From Sphingopyxis sp. JAI108 (GTDB lineage: Bacteria > Pseudomonadota > Alphaproteobacteria > Sphingomonadales > Sphingomonadaceae): a DNA stretch of 64,000 nucleotides. The notes under the pieces were generated by a model, which had not been told where the DNA came from, searched no databases, and saw only the letters and a program-made list of their open reading frames with translations. The stretch lies in contig NZ_JACCCJ010000005.1 of assembly GCF_013410105.1 (NCBI RefSeq), positions 1 through 64,000 of the forward strand. The letters run 5' to 3'. The translations under genes were made by a program, and so were the position numbers. Below are positions 26,294 through 35,104 of this stretch, piece by piece; positions within the stretch are counted from its first letter, which is position 1; each line of letters opens with the position of its first letter.

Positions 26294-27716
26294 AAAGATT
26301 GTCTCACCCATTTCGACCCCAAGCCGTCCGTTCCACTTTCTGGAACTGCACGAGCTTGCCCATTCCATTCGCAGACGCGACATTTCGGCGACAGAGGCAA
26401 CATCCTGCCTGCTAACTCGAATCGACGCACTGGACAGTCAGCTGCACAGCTTCGCCGCAGTGATGGCCGCAAGCGCTCTTGACCAGGCAGCGCATGCGGA
26501 TGCGAGGCTCGCAGCCGGTGAAGCGGCGGGGCCGCTCCTCGGCGTCCCTGTGGCGGTCAAGGATTTATGCTGGACTGCTGGCCAGGCGACCGCTGCAGGC
26601 ATGCCCCTTCATCGCGACTTTGTGCCGACCATCGACGCGACCATCGTGTCTCGCTTGCGCGCCGCCGGGGCGGTCATCATCGGCAAGACACAGCTCACCG
26701 AAGGCGCCTATTCGGATCACCATCCCGACATCGCCGCCCCGCGCAATCCTTGGGGAGGCGACTATTGGCCGGGCATTTCCTCAAGCGGCTCCGGGGTCGC
26801 GCTCGCAGCGGGCCTCTGCTACGGCGCGATCGGCACCGACACGGGCGGATCGATCCGCTGGCCGTCCGCGGCAAATGGTGTGACGGGGCTCAAGCCGACG
26901 TGGGGTCGGGTTAGCCGTCACGGCATATTTGCGTTGGCGCCATCGCTTGATCATGTTGGTGTGATGGCGCGCAGCGCCCGCGATGCAAGCTATCTGTTCC
27001 AGGCGATCGCGGGTTCCGACCCTCTCGATCCCACGGCCGTTCAGGCACCGGTCGCCGATTATGTCGGCGCGATCGATGCGGGCCTCGCTGGACTGCGTGT
27101 CGGCATCGATCCGGACTGGGTCGAGGCCGGAATTGATCCGGAAGTCGCGGCGGTCGTAGCAGACGTCGCCAGAGAGTTGGCAGCTTTGGGTGCGACCCTC
27201 ATCGATGTGCGGCTGCCCGACCCTGAACCGGCCGTTGCGGCCTGGTTTCCGATCTGCGCTGTCGAAGCCGCGGTGGCGCATGAGGCGACTTACCCCAAGC
27301 GGGGCGCAGTCTATGGTCCGGTTCTTGCCTGGGTTCTCGACGCGGGCCGCGCGCTCTCCGCAATGGCCTATCAGCATGCACTCCTCGAACGTGCGACGTT
27401 CCGTGGGCGGTGGGCGGCCGCCACGCAGGGTGTCGACATGGTGCTGACCCCTGCGCAGCCAATGGTGCCGCTTACGCTCGAAACGATCAGCACCCTGGGG
27501 ACGCAGCCCGAGCTGGTGGCGGCGCTTCAGCGCTTCACCTGTCCGTTCAATTTGACGGGCAGCCCCAGTCTGACCTTTCCCGGCGGCGCGGCATCTTCCG
27601 GCCTGCCCATCGGCGTCCAACTGGTCGGTCAAGATCTGGACGAGGCAAGCTTGTTTCGCGCTGTCGGCGCCTATCAGTTGGTGACGGCATGGCACCGTCG
27701 CCATCCCCAACTATGA
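26286..27716 (+). CDS. Amidase-signature-family hydrolase
   Basis: 476 aa. Ser-cisSer-Lys hydrolase: Lys in PVAVKDLCWTAG (about residue 94), the GISSSGSGVALAAGLC segment and the nucleophile-containing TDTGGSIRWPSA. It hydrolyses a carboxamide to acid and ammonia; the substrate is not evident, and aryl or alkyl amides are all possible. No Shine-Dalgarno is visible before the ATG, which lies in an AT-rich patch, so the mRNA may be leaderless. Its stop overlaps the MFS start by ATGA, so the transporter probably imports the amide or its product. Confidence 0.9.
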   Translation: MVSKIVSPISTPSRPFHFLELHELAHSIRRRDISATEATSCLLTRIDALDSQLHSFAAVMAASALDQAAHADARLAAGEAAGPLLGVPVAVKDLCWTAGQATAAGMPLHRDFVPTIDATIVSRLRAAGAVIIGKTQLTEGAYSDHHPDIAAPRNPWGGDYWPGISSSGSGVALAAGLCYGAIGTDTGGSIRWPSAANGVTGLKPTWGRVSRHGIFALAPSLDHVGVMARSARDASYLFQAIAGSDPLDPTAVQAPVADYVGAIDAGLAGLRVGIDPDWVEAGIDPEVAAVVADVARELAALGATLIDVRLPDPEPAVAAWFPICAVEAAVAHEATYPKRGAVYGPVLAWVLDAGRALSAMAYQHALLERATFRGRWAAATQGVDMVLTPAQPMVPLTLETISTLGTQPELVAALQRFTCPFNLTGSPSLTFPGGAASSGLPIGVQLVGQDLDEASLFRAVGAYQLVTAWHRRHPQL

Positions 27717-28951
27717 CGGTCCCCGTTTTATCCCAGCCCTTTGCTGAGAGCTCGCGTGGTTGGATCGTGGTCGCTGCGGCATTCGCTATCACTTTCGTCG
27801 GCTTTGGCAGCGCATATAGTTTCAGCGCTTTTATGGCGCCGTTGGCGGCGGAGTTCGGCGGGTCGCGCGCGAGCATCTCTCTTGTGTTCAGTTTTGCCGG
27901 ATTTCTCTACTTCGGACTGGGTGCGATCAGCGGACCGCTTGCCGACCATTGGGGTGCGCGCCGGTTCGCGATCGCGGCAATGGCGTTGCTCGCCGCCGGG
28001 TTGATGCTGGCAGGATGCGCACGAAGCCTCGGCGAGGTTTCTCTCGCATACGGGCTGGGCGTCGGCGGGGGCATAGGCCTTGCCTATGTACCCGTTCTGG
28101 CGGCCGTACAGCGATGGTTCGTGGCTCGCCGGGCGCTTGCTTCGGGAATTGCGGTAAGCGGCATCGGGGTCGGTACATTGGTGGTCGCGCCGCTGGCGGC
28201 CTTGTCGGTCGAGCAGTTCGGTTGGCGCCCGACATTCTGGATACTCGGGGTAGGGGCGGCCATCGTCGGCGTCGGTATGGCGCTCCTCGTGAGGGATGCG
28301 CCCCGGGATGCCACGGCAAACGCGCATGATCGCGACGCAAGCTTGCGAACTATGGTTCTTACGCCGACATTCCTTCGCCTCTATCTTGCTTGCCTCGCCT
28401 GCGGCCTTGGAACCTTTATCCCGTTCGTTCACCTCGTTCCCTATGCGCAGGACCATGGCATGACGGCTAGCGGCGCAGCAGCGCTCATCGCACTGATCGG
28501 CGCAGGAAGCACCGCCGGCCGCTTCCTGCTCGGCGGGGTCGCCGATCGGATCGGTCGCGACCGCTTTCTCGTTGCGACCTATATCGCGATGGCGCTCTCA
28601 ATGGGGCTATGGGTGTCGGCTTCGAGCAGCATCGGGCTCATCATCTTTGCGGTCTTCTATGGAATTTTCTACGGCGGGTGGGTCGCGGTGCTGCCGTCGG
28701 TCGTCGCCGATCGTTTCGGTACCGCGAAACTGAGCGGGGTTATCGGTCTGCTCTACACCAGCGTGGCGATCGGAACCCTCGTCGGCCCGGTCGCGGCCGG
28801 GCTGCTGTTTGATGCAACGCAAAGCTATCACCTCGCCATCGTCGCCTGCCTTGGCGCCAATTTGATGGCCGCGGCGATCGCCGCCTTCGACAATTTTCGA
28901 TCGTCGCCCGGACCGGATTTGCCGAACATGTCCACGACCGTGGACAGCTAG
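27713..28951 (+). CDS. MFS transporter (monocarboxylate/oxalate-formate-like)
   Basis: 412 aa with 12 predicted membrane segments. The start at 27713 overlaps the amidase stop; the frame is open further upstream but only as a shadow. The loop motifs GPLADHWGARRF and GGVADRIGRDRF are the two MFS motif-A copies. Probably carries the amidase substrate or product. Confidence 0.88.
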   Translation: MTVPVLSQPFAESSRGWIVVAAAFAITFVGFGSAYSFSAFMAPLAAEFGGSRASISLVFSFAGFLYFGLGAISGPLADHWGARRFAIAAMALLAAGLMLAGCARSLGEVSLAYGLGVGGGIGLAYVPVLAAVQRWFVARRALASGIAVSGIGVGTLVVAPLAALSVEQFGWRPTFWILGVGAAIVGVGMALLVRDAPRDATANAHDRDASLRTMVLTPTFLRLYLACLACGLGTFIPFVHLVPYAQDHGMTASGAAALIALIGAGSTAGRFLLGGVADRIGRDRFLVATYIAMALSMGLWVSASSSIGLIIFAVFYGIFYGGWVAVLPSVVADRFGTAKLSGVIGLLYTSVAIGTLVGPVAAGLLFDATQSYHLAIVACLGANLMAAAIAAFDNFRSSPGPDLPNMSTTVDS

Positions 28952-29015
28952 GCTCGCCGCCCGCATAGGTCCGGAGGTCTAGACAGCGTCTGCTTTCCTC
29001 GTTTCACGACTGAAA

Positions 29016-29058
29016 GCCGACAATCAACAAACGGCCAGATTTACGGTTGACTGTCGGC
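29016..29058. repeat. 13-bp inverted repeat downstream of the MFS gene
   Basis: GCCGACAATCAAC and GTTGACTGTCGGC match as an inverted repeat at 12 of 13 positions with a 17-nt spacer. No T-run follows; it could be a weak terminator or an operator of the next gene. The remaining 28952-29211 shows no gene. Confidence 0.5.
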
Positions 29059-29211
29059 GCATGGCGGTCCTTTTCGGGAGCGAGCCTCACCTATCTCAAA
29101 GTGCAGGTCTGACTCCCGAATGGTCAGCCCGACCTGTCGTCTCGCACGGTATCGAGAGGAAGGGAAAGGCGCGATCCATGTCTCACCGCAATTGAGCGAA
29201 TGGAGACGGAC

Positions 29212-30129
29212 ATGATACCGAAAACCAATATGCAACCCGACCGGACGGGCCTCGATGAACTGGTGCCCTCGCGCTATGCGCTTCAGGTCGGCGACATCGA
29301 AGTGCTCGTGATCAGCGACGGCGTGCTGCCGATCCCCGCCGAGGTCCTGGCGCACAATGTCGAGCCCGACGTTCTCGGTGCCTGGCTGGACGATCAGTTT
29401 CTCCCGCGCGAAGTCGCCGAGTGGCCGCTCAATGTCCTCGTCGTGCGGAGCGGCGAGCAGACCATTCTCGTGGACGCGGGCCTTGGGTTCGATCCCAATC
29501 TCGAACTGGGGAAGGCCGGTCGCCTGATTCAGCGACTGGCGGCCGCCGGCGTCGAACTGTCGTCGGTGACCGACGTCGTGCTGACCCATATGCACATGGA
29601 TCATATCGGCGGACTGGTCGTCGATGGCATAAAGGAGCAGATGCGACCCGACCTGCGGATCCACGTCGCGGCGACCGAGGTCAAATTCTGGGAAGATCCC
29701 GATTTCTCGCAGACCGCCATGCCCGACGGATTCCCCGATGCGCTTCGGCGGACCGCCAAACGGTTTATGGAGCTTTATCGCAGCCAGGTGCGGACCTTCG
29801 AAGAAACCTATGAGGTCGCTCCCGGCGTCGTGGTGCAGCGCACCGGTGGCCACACCCCCGGCCATAGCGTGGTCCGCCTCGCCTCGGGTGGCGAGCGTTT
29901 GACCTTCGTCGGCGACGCCATCTTCCAGGTCTCGTTCGATCGCCCGGGCTGGTATAATGGCTTCGAGCACGATCCTGCGGGAGCTGCGCGCGTCCGCGTG
30001 GACCTGATGCGCGATTTCGCCGCCAACCGCGAGGCCTTCGTCGCAACCCATCTTCCCTTTCCCTCGATCTTCCATGTTGCGGTTGCGGGTGACGCCTTCC
30101 GCTGCGTCCCCGCGGTCTGGGATTATTGA
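29212..30129 (+). CDS. Metallo-beta-lactamase-fold hydrolase
   Basis: 305 aa. It has the zinc motif HMHMDHIGG (HxHxDH), a later His in GGHTPGHSV, and the Asp of FVGDAIF. The closest general type is the AHL-lactonase/AttM-like or MBL-fold esterase group. No Tat or Sec signal is seen, so cytoplasmic. Of two ATGs, 29212 has GGAGACGG in front and is preferred to 29200. A terminator follows. A weak relative of the GGTACA promoter element may lie at 29121-29150. Confidence 0.88.
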   Translation: MIPKTNMQPDRTGLDELVPSRYALQVGDIEVLVISDGVLPIPAEVLAHNVEPDVLGAWLDDQFLPREVAEWPLNVLVVRSGEQTILVDAGLGFDPNLELGKAGRLIQRLAAAGVELSSVTDVVLTHMHMDHIGGLVVDGIKEQMRPDLRIHVAATEVKFWEDPDFSQTAMPDGFPDALRRTAKRFMELYRSQVRTFEETYEVAPGVVVQRTGGHTPGHSVVRLASGGERLTFVGDAIFQVSFDRPGWYNGFEHDPAGAARVRVDLMRDFAANREAFVATHLPFPSIFHVAVAGDAFRCVPAVWDY

Positions 30130-30151
30130 TCGCACCTTGACGTGAATCGAG

Positions 30152-30188
30152 ACCCCGGCGGTGGCGCTGTCCACCGACGGGGTTTTTT
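30152..30188. terminator. Rho-independent terminator after the MBL-fold gene
   Basis: Stem ACCCCG-G-CGGTGG / CCACCG-A-CGGGGT (30152-30164 and 30171-30183) with a 6-nt loop and a run of six T. It separates this gene from the convergent alpha/beta hydrolase. Confidence 0.88.
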
Positions 30189-30308
30189 GTTGTCGTGCGG
30201 CGTGCCGACTGCCGCGCGGTCGAGCGAACGATGAATATTGGCAAAGCGCGGCGCTTGGCTGAGACGTCTGGGTTGAGTTGGTGCTCGCAATCGAACCGTC
30301 TCGACCGA

Positions 30309-31376
30309 TCAGCTCATGCTCGCCGCCTCAAGGATCGCTTCCGCAAATGCCTTAGGTGCTTCCTGCGGAAGATTATGGCCGATGCCTCCGCTGATGGAGC
30401 GATGCACATATCGCCCGACAAACTTGCTCGCATAGGATAGCGGATCGGGATGCGGCGCGCCGTTGGCGTCGCCCTCCATTGTCACGCTGGGCACGCGAAT
30501 AGCCGGCATCGTCGCGAGCGCTTGTTCGAGCGGATCGTAGCGGTTTTCTCCCGCTGCGAGGCCGAGCCGCCAGCGATAATTGTGGATGGTGATCGCGACA
30601 TGGTCGGGATTGTCGAGCGCGACCGCCGTCCGCCTGAAGCTGGCCTCATCGAACGCCCATCGGGGCGACGCGGTGCGCCAGATCAGTTCGGCGAATTGTG
30701 CACGGTACCGTTCATAACCGAGCCGACCGCGTTCGGTGGCGAAATAATATTGATACCACCAGCGTTGCTCGGCCTCGGGCGTGAGGGGGCTCTCGTTTGC
30801 ATGCTGGCTTCCGATCAGATAGCCGCTCACCGAGACCATCGCCCGGCACCGCTCGGGCCAGAGCGCCGCAACGACGTTGGCGCTCCGCGCGCCCCAGTCG
30901 AAACCGCCGATCACGGCTCGCGGTATAGCGAGCGCGTCCATCAGCGCGATAACGTCGGCGGCCAGTGCCGCCTGCTGGCTGTTGCGCGCGCTCGCATCGG
31001 ACAGGAACCGGGTGCCTCCGAAGCCACGCAGATAGGGGATGACGACCCGGTGGCCTGCCGCAACGAGCAAGGGCGCGACCTCCGCAAAGGCGGTGATATC
31101 ATACGGCCAGCCGTGAAGGAGGATGGTCGGCAACCCGGCCCGCGGCCCCATTTCGGCATAGCAGATGCGAAGATCGCCGGTGTCGACCTCAGCGAGCGCT
31201 GTCCAGGGCAAGGTAACGGCTGGAGCGCCAGCCCATGCTCCAAACGGGACCGCGATGCCCGCCATGGCCGCGATCGCGAGGAGATTGCGGCGGTCGCTAT
31301 CGATGGCCGGGCCATTCGCAAGGACGTTGTCCTGCTCGGCAAGGCGGCGGGGCGATTTGCGGTGCGGGTGATCCAT
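30309..31376 (-). CDS. Tat-signal alpha/beta hydrolase (epoxide hydrolase/haloalkane dehalogenase-like)
   Basis: 355 aa. A twin-arginine segment SDRRNLLAIAAMAGIA (about residues 27-42) and a hydrophobic stretch suggest export through Tat. The mature part is an alpha/beta hydrolase: oxyanion LLHGWPYD, nucleophile Asp in GGFDWGAR (as in epoxide hydrolases) and the C-terminal His in GIGHNLPQE. A GAAAGAAC box precedes the ATG. It is transcribed alone, divergently from the NmrA-like operon. Confidence 0.85.
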   Translation of the reverse strand: MDHPHRKSPRRLAEQDNVLANGPAIDSDRRNLLAIAAMAGIAVPFGAWAGAPAVTLPWTALAEVDTGDLRICYAEMGPRAGLPTILLHGWPYDITAFAEVAPLLVAAGHRVVIPYLRGFGGTRFLSDASARNSQQAALAADVIALMDALAIPRAVIGGFDWGARSANVVAALWPERCRAMVSVSGYLIGSQHANESPLTPEAEQRWWYQYYFATERGRLGYERYRAQFAELIWRTASPRWAFDEASFRRTAVALDNPDHVAITIHNYRWRLGLAAGENRYDPLEQALATMPAIRVPSVTMEGDANGAPHPDPLSYASKFVGRYVHRSISGGIGHNLPQEAPKAFAEAILEAASMS

Positions 31377-31502
31377 CGCGAGTTCTTTCTGTCTATGAGC
31401 ATCAAAAATGGCGCCGGCGATGCTCCGCGCACAGCACCGAGACTTGGCCAGGCGCCTATACTGTCGCCATCCGATCGGGGCCGGTGCGCTTCGGGCTCGT
31501 CC

Positions 31503-31524
31503 GGGGGGGGGAGGGCGGGTCGGG
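31503..31524 (+). other. G-rich tract with G-quadruplex potential
   Basis: Within the 561-bp divergent region 31377-31937 the plus strand has a run of nine G, then AGGGCGGGTCGGG: four G-tracts with 1-2 nt loops. The rest of the region holds no gene, only the promoter elements listed separately. Confidence 0.4.
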
Positions 31525-31832
31525 TAGGTTGCGAAAGAGGGGGAGCCGGACAGATTGGATGCTCGACTGCCATTTCGTTGGCCGCAGGGTGAAACGGGAA
31601 AAAGCCGCTGCGTTCACCATCTCTGTCGCGTCCGGTTAACACGGCTCCCCAGTTCGCCCATGATCATGGCGTCGATGACCGGGATGCGCCGCTCTCCTGA
31701 GCGATCTTCGGGGGTTGATCGCGCCTGCCTCGCATCGCCGGTCACAGGCCGATCTAAAGCAACGTGAAAGGAGACGGGGTAGGTCCGAAAACCGTCCGGC
31801 GCACTGTACCAAGCAGGCTTCCGGCATCCCGG

Positions 31833-31866
31833 TTGGTACAGCAGGTTGGGCAGGTCTCGGGTCTGC
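31833..31866 (+). promoter_or_regulatory. 34-bp GGTACA promoter element, copy C (NmrA-like operon)
   Basis: Begins TTGGTACA and ends CTGC at position 34, with TCTCGGGT in between, matching the other three copies in spacing. 105 bp before the start codon of the operon. Only this copy also has an upstream inverted partner CTGTACCAA (31804-31812), making a perfect 9-bp inverted repeat with TTGGTACAG. Confidence 0.7.
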
Positions 31867-31937
31867 AGCGTTGCGGCCAGCTCCTCTAATCCGATTGCAG
31901 GAGGCGCAGACCGCGCCGGCAACGGAAGGGCAAGCCG

Positions 31938-32699
31938 ATGAAGATCGTCGTGATTGGAGGAACCGGGCTGATCGGTTCGAAGGTCGTCACCAAGCTGAAC
32001 GACGCAGGGCATCAGGCGATTGCCGCGGCGCCCAACACAGGGGTCAACACGATCACCGGCGAGGGCCTCGCCGACGCACTGGCCGGCGCCGAAGTCGTCG
32101 TCGATCTCGCCAACTCGCCGACCTTCGAGGACGAGGTCGCGATGGACTTCTTCCAGACCGCGGGGCGTAACCTCAGCGAAGCCGAGACGGCCGCGGGCGT
32201 GCGCCATCATATCGCGCTGTCGGTCGTCGGCACCGAGCGCCTGCAGGCCAGCGGCTATTTCCGCGCCAAGCTCGCGCAGGAAACGCTGATCCAGGATGGC
32301 CCGATCCCCTACACGATCATCCATGCGACCCAGTTCATGGAGTTCCTGCGCGGCATCGCCCAGTCGGGGGTCGTCGGCGACGAGGTCCGCCTGCCGCACG
32401 CCTTCATCCAGCCGATGGCCGCCGAAGATGTCGCCGAGGCCGTGGCAGCCGTTGCGCTCGCCGAACCCGCGAACCGGACCGTCGAGATCGGCGGTCCCGA
32501 GAAATTCCATCTCGACGAGCTGATCGCCCGCGTCCTGCAATATGACAAGGATCCGCGCCCGGTGGTTGCCGATCCCGCTGCGCCTTATTTCGGCGTCATG
32601 ATCGACGACAATTCGCTCATTCCGGGACCGGCGGCGAAGCTCGGCGCCACCCGCTTCGACTGGTGGCTCGAAAACGTCCCGCCGCCGCCGCGCAAATAA
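31938..32699 (+). CDS. NmrA-like atypical SDR (NAD(P)-binding) protein
   Basis: 253 aa. Rossmann motif VVIGGTGLIGSKVV at residues 4-17 and the atypical-SDR layout (no YxxxK; GYFRAKLAQE carries the conserved Lys). These proteins bind NAD(P)H and act as reductases or redox sensors. First gene of an operon with a membrane protein, AhpD-like, GST and TMEM175-like genes. A paralogue of similar length is encoded at 37658. Its promoter holds copy C of the 34-bp element. Confidence 0.85.
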   Translation: MKIVVIGGTGLIGSKVVTKLNDAGHQAIAAAPNTGVNTITGEGLADALAGAEVVVDLANSPTFEDEVAMDFFQTAGRNLSEAETAAGVRHHIALSVVGTERLQASGYFRAKLAQETLIQDGPIPYTIIHATQFMEFLRGIAQSGVVGDEVRLPHAFIQPMAAEDVAEAVAAVALAEPANRTVEIGGPEKFHLDELIARVLQYDKDPRPVVADPAAPYFGVMIDDNSLIPGPAAKLGATRFDWWLENVPPPPRK

Positions 32700-32752
32700 G
32701 CGGGCGAACAGCCCCGTCGCCGCTCGTCACGCTCGTTCGGAAAGATCCCGTC

Positions 32753-33196
32753 ATGCTCAGATATTGCTGTCTCAGCCTTGCTCTCCTCATGGGGCTCGGT
32801 GCGATCGCCAACGGTTTGTACATGCTCGTCGCACCCGCCGGCTGGTATTTCGCGGTGCCGGGGGTGACCACGACCGGCCCGTTCAACCAGCATTTCATCC
32901 GCGACATCGGGCTGATCTTTATTTCTCTCGGCGGCGCCTTTCTGCTGGGCACTGTGCGGTCCGAGCATCGCGTCCTGTTCTGGACCGCGCCGACGCTCTG
33001 GCTCTGGGGCCACGCCTTGTTCCACTATTGGGAGGTCGCGGTCGGGATTTGCGGACCCTCCGCGCTCGCGCGCGATTTTCCCGCCGTCACGCTCCCCGCC
33101 ATTCTCGGCACGCTGCTCGCGGGCTGGGCGGTGGTCGACGCCCGGCACCGCCGCGCGCGCAGCATGATGACGCTTTTCATTCCCCAAGCCAAATGA
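32753..33196 (+). CDS. Small four-helix integral membrane protein
   Basis: 147 aa with four hydrophobic segments (SLALLMGLGAIANGLYML, then the GLIFISLGGAFLLGT, FWTAPTLWLWGHALF and ILGTLLAGWAVV regions). The ATG at 32753 gives a normal short N-terminus. It lies 53 bp after the SDR stop and overlaps an ATG upstream of the AhpD-like gene. I do not recognise a named family with certainty. Confidence 0.7.
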   Translation: MLRYCCLSLALLMGLGAIANGLYMLVAPAGWYFAVPGVTTTGPFNQHFIRDIGLIFISLGGAFLLGTVRSEHRVLFWTAPTLWLWGHALFHYWEVAVGICGPSALARDFPAVTLPAILGTLLAGWAVVDARHRRARSMMTLFIPQAK

Positions 33197-33207
33197 AGGA
33201 AAATCTG

Positions 33208-33669
33208 ATGACCCCCCGTATGAACATATTCCAGACCGCTCCCGAAGCCATGAAGGCGATGCTCGAAGTCGAGAAGGCGATCGAAGCCTCGGGCGTCGAT
33301 CATGGGCTGCTCGAGCTGGTCAAGCTGCGCGCATCGCAGATCAACGGCTGCGCCTTTTGCATCTATATGCACAGCAAGGATGCGACCAAGCATGGCGAAA
33401 GCGACATGCGCATCCATCTGCTCGACGCCTGGCGCGACTCGCCGCTGTTCACCGACCGCGAGCGCGCGGTCCTGGGTTGGACCGAATCACTGACGCGGGT
33501 CGCCAAGACGCACGCCCCCGACGCCGATTACGAGCTGCTCAAGGCGCATTTCGACGACAAGGAAATCGCGCATCTGACCGTCGCGATCGCCGCGATCAAT
33601 TTCTGGAACAAGGTCCAGATCGGGCTGCGCGCGGTTCATCCGGTCGAAGCCGCCGCCGCCGCGGCCTGA
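33208..33669 (+). CDS. Carboxymuconolactone-decarboxylase/AhpD-like protein
   Basis: 153 aa. It has the CMD/AhpD redox motif CxxCxxxH in GCAFCIYMHSKDA followed by the RIHLLDAWRDSPLFTDRE segment typical of the alkylhydroperoxidase-like family. Likely a peroxidase or disulfide-exchange partner. AAGGA lies 7 nt before the ATG at 33208, preferred to the ATG at 33193 that overlaps the previous stop. Confidence 0.88.
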   Translation: MTPRMNIFQTAPEAMKAMLEVEKAIEASGVDHGLLELVKLRASQINGCAFCIYMHSKDATKHGESDMRIHLLDAWRDSPLFTDRERAVLGWTESLTRVAKTHAPDADYELLKAHFDDKEIAHLTVAIAAINFWNKVQIGLRAVHPVEAAAAAA

Positions 33670-33779
33670 AGCCCCCCCGACATCGGAGCGCCTGACCCTG
33701 TGCTCCGATGTCGACCCGGCCGCTGGGGTGCCTCCCTCCTCCCCGGCGCTCCAGCGGCCCCCTTGCAGGATCCTGTCCG

Positions 33780-34364
33780 ATGAAGCTCTATTATTGCCCC
33801 TGGGCATGCAGCCTTGCCGCCCACATCATCCTCCACGAAGCGGGTGAACCGTTCGACAGCGAAAGCGTCGACCTCAAGACCAAGATCACCGCGAGCGGCG
33901 CCGATTTCAACGCGATCACGCCCAAAAGCTATGTGCCCGCGCTGCGGCTCGACGATCAGGAGCTGGTGACCGAGAATATCGCTGTGCTCGATTATCTCGC
34001 GCAGATCTATCCCGGTTTCGGCGTGCCCGGTGCGCTGGGCCGGACACGGCTGCTTGAGGCGCTCGCCTATATTTCGACCGAGATCCACAAGAGCTTCAAG
34101 CCCTTCTGGCATCAGGGAAATGACACCCAGAAGGCGGCTGCCAGCGCCTATATCACGGCGCGGCTGCGCTATCTCGGCGAGACGATGAAGGGCGCCTATC
34201 TGTTCGGCGATGCGCCGAGTGCTGCCGACTTCTATGTCTTCGTCATGACGAAATGGGCCGAGCGCTTCGGCGTCGAGCTGCCAGCCGAAATTGCCGCCCT
34301 GCGCGACCGACTGGCGGCGCGGCCCGCAGTGGCGGCAACGCTCGCCGCCGAGGGACTGGCCTGA
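33780..34364 (+). CDS. Glutathione S-transferase family protein
   Basis: 194 aa. Thioredoxin-like N-domain with KLYYCPWACSLAAHIILHEAG (bacterial beta-class style, with Cys/Ser near the G-site), cis-Pro in SYVPAL, and TENIAVLDYLA. The all-alpha C-domain follows. It probably conjugates or reduces electrophiles with glutathione. The ATG at 33780 gives the standard N-terminus. Confidence 0.9.
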   Translation: MKLYYCPWACSLAAHIILHEAGEPFDSESVDLKTKITASGADFNAITPKSYVPALRLDDQELVTENIAVLDYLAQIYPGFGVPGALGRTRLLEALAYISTEIHKSFKPFWHQGNDTQKAAASAYITARLRYLGETMKGAYLFGDAPSAADFYVFVMTKWAERFGVELPAEIAALRDRLAARPAVAATLAAEGLA

Positions 34365-34431
34365 TAGGGGCCGCGAGGACGGCGTGTCGGACAGCGGCTC
34401 TTCGGGCGGCGGCACCGGGACGCGACGGGGC

Positions 34432-35004
34432 ATGCCGTCGGCGCGGATGGAAGCGCTGACCGACGGCGTGGTCGCGATCGTGATCACGGTGATGGTCATC
34501 GAACTGCGCGTTCCCGGCGACGGGTGGGCCGGCGTCGCCGCGAGCATGCCGCTGCTCCTCGTCTATGCGCTGAGCTTCGTCAACGTCGGCCTCTTCTGGA
34601 ACAACCATCACCACCTGCTGCAGGCGACGGGGCGCATCGACGGCCGGGTGCTCTGGGCCAATCTCTTCCACCTCTTCTGGCTCAGCCTCATTCCCTATAC
34701 GATCCGCTGGCTCGACGAGAGCGGCTTTGCCGCGCTCGCGGTGGCGGCTTATGGCATCGTCCTCGGCATGGCGTCGATCGGCTACGAACTTCTCGTCCGC
34801 GCGATCATCGCCTCGCATCCCGCCAATGCCGCGATCGCCCGCGCGGTCGGCCGCGATATCAAGGGCCGCGTCAGCGTCGCGTCCTATGCGGTCGCGGCGG
34901 CGCTAGCCTTGGTGCATCCCGGGATCGCGCTTGCGATCTACCTGTCTATCATCCTGCTGTGGTTCGTGCCCGACCGCCGGATGGAGCGCATTTTGCGCGA
35001 CTGA
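34432..35004 (+). CDS. TMEM175-family (DUF1211) putative potassium channel
   Basis: 190 aa. N-terminal RMEALTDGVVAIVIT is the TMEM175 first-helix signature (R-x3-FSD type, here with LTD), followed by about six membrane helices with the NVGLFWNNHHHLL segment of this family. Family members are K+-permeable channels. An upstream in-frame GTG at 34384 would add 16 residues; the ATG at 34432 is preferred because the signature sits at the very N-terminus in relatives. Confidence 0.82.
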   Translation: MPSARMEALTDGVVAIVITVMVIELRVPGDGWAGVAASMPLLLVYALSFVNVGLFWNNHHHLLQATGRIDGRVLWANLFHLFWLSLIPYTIRWLDESGFAALAVAAYGIVLGMASIGYELLVRAIIASHPANAAIARAVGRDIKGRVSVASYAVAAALALVHPGIALAIYLSIILLWFVPDRRMERILRD

Positions 35005-35022
35005 CCGCGCGGTCGCTCCGGC

Positions 35023-35056
35023 TTGGTACAGTCGCCTCGACCAATCTTGCGCCTGC
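35023..35056 (+). promoter_or_regulatory. 34-bp GGTACA promoter element, copy B (cytochrome b operon)
   Basis: Begins TTGGTACAGTCGCCTCG and ends CTGC at position 34. 82 bp before the cytochrome b ATG at 35105 (94 bp before the ATG at 35117). It starts only 19 bp after the TMEM175-like stop, so it marks a new transcription start. Confidence 0.7.
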
Positions 35057-35104
35057 CGCGCGCGCGGCGTCCGGCTATTTTGATGGCATCTTCCGGCGCG
35101 AGCG

